A stretch of DNA of 64,000 nucleotides from Selenomonadaceae bacterium. GTDB taxonomy: Bacteria > Bacillota > Negativicutes > Selenomonadales > Selenomonadaceae. The notes below the pieces were generated by a model. It was not told the DNA's origin and made no database searches. It was given only the letters and a program-made list of their open reading frames with translations. Below, one piece after another: positions 61,638 through 64,000 of the stretch. The stretch covers positions 1 to 64,000 of the forward strand of contig JAUNIB010000005.1 of NCBI GenBank assembly GCA_030523645.1. Reading direction: 5' to 3'. Within the stretch, counting starts at the first letter, position 1, and each line of letters begins with the position of its first letter. The position numbers were made by a program, and so were the translations under genes.

Positions 61638-62610
61638 GTCTTGTCACCACCTCTTTAGCAAGGTTCATGTACTCAAGGGAGATTTTATCTTTGGGACGGC
61701 GTACCGTGAGCAGCTCGGAGCGAAGCTCTGACTGGCGGGCAACCTGACCGCGGGATATCTGAGTCTTGAAAATCATTTCGGGAGGGAGCGTGTCGGTGAC
61801 ACCCTCATAGGCCAAATCGGTGGACTGGGTACCCCGCTCAACGATATTGAAGAAGACGCCGAGAAGGGTCAGCTCCGGAGAAGCAATCTGGATTTTTTTC
61901 ACAAAGCGGATCATGCGGATAATCGCCTTGATGGAGCTTTTGTCGAGAGTAGTAGGAACGAGTACGCAGTCTGCGGCAAGAAAAACAGAGCTGGTATCTT
62001 CATTAAGGTCAGGATGGGTATCGACAATGATGTAGTCATACTTATCCAAATCCTTAACAGCCTGAATAATGCGCTTCAATATATTGATGCCGTAGTCGTT
62101 CTTGTAGCTGCGGATTTCCTTGCAGGCATTGATTAGTCCGTCATCACCGGCGATAATGTCAAGATTGTCAACAGAAGTGCTGAGGATGAAGTCCTCGATG
62201 GAGCCGGGCTCATCCTTGGTATATTCAAAAACTGCGTCGGTAAGGGTGATGTGATGGGGGAGACTGGAGCCGGTCATCCGGGCCTGATAGTTGTACTCCG
62301 GGTCATACTGGAGCAGCTCGGAGAGACTGCCCTGATGGTCGAAGTCGATGAGAAGAACCTTGTTGCCGAGCTTTGTCAGGCTATGGCCGAGGCAGCCTGC
62401 GGCAGTAGTTTTGCCGATGCCTCCCTTGTCACTGGCAATTACAATGGCTTTGGCAGTAGGTTTTCTGAGCTTGGCAACCATTTTTATACCCTCCTCAATA
62501 ATAGAAGTCTGGGTTCTACCTGATGCGGTGGCGAGTTCATCCAGCCTTTCCTTGGCCTCCTTAGAGACCCGGCTGGGGATGCGTCCGATGTCTTCCGATT
62601 TTTTTGCCAT
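61630..62610 (-). CDS. parA: Partition ATPase ParA with ribbon-helix-helix N-terminus
   Basis: About 326 residues from the ATG at 62610, preceded by GGGAGGA; the upstream start at 62667 falls within the operator. Residues about 10-40 (RIPSRVSKEAKERLDELATASGRTQTSIIEEGI) form a ribbon-helix-helix DNA-binding domain. The deviant Walker A motif is SDKGGIGKTTAAGCLG (about 61), Walker A' LIDFDHQGSLSELL and the Walker B VDTHPD. It is an ATP-dependent partition motor; the RHH fusion suggests autoregulation at the operator upstream. Confidence 0.93.
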   Translation of the reverse strand: MAKKSEDIGRIPSRVSKEAKERLDELATASGRTQTSIIEEGIKMVAKLRKPTAKAIVIASDKGGIGKTTAAGCLGHSLTKLGNKVLLIDFDHQGSLSELLQYDPEYNYQARMTGSSLPHHITLTDAVFEYTKDEPGSIEDFILSTSVDNLDIIAGDDGLINACKEIRSYKNDYGINILKRIIQAVKDLDKYDYIIVDTHPDLNEDTSSVFLAADCVLVPTTLDKSSIKAIIRMIRFVKKIQIASPELTLLGVFFNIVERGTQSTDLAYEGVTDTLPPEMIFKTQISRGQVARQSELRSELLTVRRPKDKISLEYMNLAKEVVTRLG

Positions 62611-62625
62611 ATATTGTCCTCCCTG

Positions 62626-62657
62626 TGACGCAAAATTTGACGTCAATTCTTGCGTCA
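62626..62657. promoter_or_regulatory. Putative ParA autoregulatory operator
   Basis: Three dyads in register: TGACGCAA and TTGCGTCA at the ends and TGACGTCA in the middle of a 32-base block, palindromic except for the AT-rich spacers. It lies right after the -10 box of the promoter and before the ribosome-binding site, as expected for an RHH repressor. Confidence 0.75.
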
Positions 62658-62686
62658 AATATATCATTGCACGAACATAATGTCAA
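62658..62686 (-). promoter_or_regulatory. Strong sigma-70-type promoter of parAB
   Basis: Minus-strand TTGACA (plus 62681-62686), exactly 17 bases, then TATATT (plus 62658-62663). It is a near-consensus promoter just upstream of the operator. Confidence 0.8.
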
Positions 62687-62855
62687 TAGAAATCCCATAA
62701 TGACGGGGATTTTAAGGATAATTGTTTTATGAAATTTCCCGTTGAAAAGTGGGATTTTTCGCTGAAAAACTGAAATAGCGAACGGATAAATGTCTGTACC
62801 GGCTCATAAAAGTCTGATAAAATATAGAAAAATGGGAATGAAAAGGAGCGATAAT

Positions 62856-63374
62856 ATGCGCCGCAAGGATAGAGAAATAAAGGATACAAGTAAAATAAAG
62901 GAAATATTGGAGGAGGCAAAGGTCTGCCGACTGGGCTTCTATGACGAAGAGGCGCAGGAGGTCTACATCGTGCCGCTTAATTACGGCTGGAGCTGGCAGG
63001 AGTCCGGCGAGGAGCTGTCCGGGAGCGGAGAGACGCAGGGGACACTGCGTCTGTATTTTCACGGGGCGAAGGAAGGCCGGAAGCTGGAGCTGATAGCAAA
63101 GGCCAAGGGGACTAAGGGTATCGGCTTCGAGATAGAGACAGGCTTTGAGCTTCATCCCAGCGATATGGCCTGCAGCCACAGTGCGGCGTTCAAGTCTATT
63201 ATCGGTACAGGAGCGGTGAATGTCGTGACGGACATTGAAGAAAAGATTGTCGCTCTTACGAGCATCATGCAGCACTATACCGGACGGCATTGGGATTTCA
63301 CCGATGAGCAGGCAGCCTCCGTGGCTGTATTCTGCCTCACCGCTGCGAAGCTCTCCTGCAAGGAGCATAAATAA
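62856..63374 (+). CDS. Pyridoxamine 5'-phosphate oxidase-related (NimA-like) flavin-binding protein
   Basis: 172 residues from the ATG at 62856, with AAAGGAGCG upstream; longer in-frame starts lack a site. The pattern MRRKDREIKDTSKIKEILEEAKVCRLGFYDEEAQEVYIVPLNYGW is characteristic of the NimA/split-barrel family. Later come GTKGIGFEIETGFEL, a CSHSAAFKSIIGTGAV segment and a C-terminal HYTGRHWDF. Members bind FMN or related cofactors; NimA reduces nitroimidazoles, but activity cannot be read from sequence. The metallo-hydrolase gene follows 12 bases later. Confidence 0.88.
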   Translation: MRRKDREIKDTSKIKEILEEAKVCRLGFYDEEAQEVYIVPLNYGWSWQESGEELSGSGETQGTLRLYFHGAKEGRKLELIAKAKGTKGIGFEIETGFELHPSDMACSHSAAFKSIIGTGAVNVVTDIEEKIVALTSIMQHYTGRHWDFTDEQAASVAVFCLTAAKLSCKEHK

Positions 63375-63386
63375 GGAAGAAGAAAA

Positions 63387-64000
63387 TGAAACTGACAATG
63401 CTTGGCACAGGCAGTGCGCTGGCTACAGAGTGCTACAATACCTGTTTCCTGCTGGATGATGACGGGAAATATTTCATGGTTGACGGCGGCGGCGGGAATA
63501 CGATTCTGCGCCAGCTAAAGGCTGTCGGCCGTAACTGGACAGATGTGAAAGACATATTTGTTACTCATAAGCATACGGATCACATAATGGGGATAATCTG
63601 GATGATACGGATTTTTTCCCAGTTCATTGACGAGGGGATGTATGACGGAGAGGCAAATATATACGCTCACGATGAGGTCATATCCATTCTCCGTGACACA
63701 GCGAAAAGGCTGCTGAGGGAGAAGGATATAAGATTCATTGATAGTCGTGTGCATCTGATAGAGGTGCATGACGGTGAAACAAGGAAGATTGCCGGGCATG
63801 AGGTGACTTTCTTCGACATTCATTCCACTAAGGCGAAGCAGTTTGGCTTCACGATGGACATCGGGTCGGGAAGGAAGCTCACCTGCTGCGGGGATGAGCC
63901 CTTTGCAGACTGCGAGAGAGAATACGCTGCAGGGAGCGACTGGCTGATGCATGAAGCCTTTTGTCTCCACTCTCAGGCAGATATTTTTAAGCCCTATGAG
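63387..64000 (+). CDS. Metallo-beta-lactamase-fold hydrolase, C-terminus beyond window
   Basis: The frame is open from ATG 63387 (AAGGAAGAAG upstream) to the window end, about 204 residues. The start KLTMLGTGSALATECYNTCF and the motif FVTHKHTDHIMGIIWMIR with zinc ligands HxHxDH near residue 58 are typical of the ribonuclease Z/arylsulfatase-like subgroup. A later GDEP (about 172) and LMHEAF (about 192) with Glu/His ligands fit the same subgroup. The substrate is unknown. It follows the NimA-like gene and probably shares its transcript. The 3' end is not seen. Confidence 0.9.

Noticed and set aside
1-64000. tRNA and rRNA genes
   Set aside because: No cloverleaf, CCA-type end or rRNA signature was recognised by eye; a tRNAscan search would be decisive.

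Overview
The window reads as Firmicutes DNA, probably from a Negativicutes such as a Selenomonas or Anaerovibrio relative. This is an inference from SepF, a T-box leader on serC-serA, a PdxR-controlled pdxST operon, the polA-mutM-coaE-SLT gene order and exported or lipoprotein genes typical of a diderm Firmicute. No rRNA or tRNA gene was recognised.

Layout. 1-4.3 kb: a minus-strand surface polysaccharide operon (XRE regulator, aminotransferase, sugar-phosphate transferase, glycosyltransferase, Gfo/Idh oxidoreductase running off the left edge). 4.4-12.8 kb: an envelope-related cluster of a lipoprotein, three exported proteins, an L,D-transpeptidase, a zinc-ribbon membrane protein, two TMEM43-like paralogs and a lytic transglycosylase. 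12.8-25.4 kb: housekeeping genes coaE, mutM, polA, pepD, sepF, typA, pdxR and pdxST. 26-30.3 kb: a nickel/peptide-type ABC transporter with a structured leader. 30.5-31.4 kb: a mobile-element remnant and a DUF4160/DUF2442 pair. 31.4-35.8 kb: a serine operon (T-box, serC, serA, DUF1015 gene). 35.9-41.7 kb: a PocR-type hybrid kinase, small redox proteins and repeat-rich intergenic DNA.

41.8-51.0 kb holds a complete type I-F CRISPR-Cas locus (19 repeats, csy4-csy3-csy2-csy1-cas2/3-cas1), with a divergent WYL-domain regulator. A peroxiredoxin, a diguanylate cyclase and a DUF1848 protein follow.

55.4-62.7 kb is a plasmid-type replication and partition module: a Rep_3 initiator with a TTG start, about 1.65 kb of 19-bp iterons in both orientations (about 25 copies), four DnaA boxes, a parA-parB operon behind a strong promoter and palindromic operator, and three copies of a long palindrome that are candidate centromere sites. 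Core genes such as polA and coaE lie on the same window. The replicon may therefore be a chromid, a chromosome with an integrated plasmid, or a chimeric assembly; the sequence alone does not decide.

The right edge carries a pyridoxamine-oxidase-like protein and a metallo-beta-lactamase-fold protein cut by the window end.
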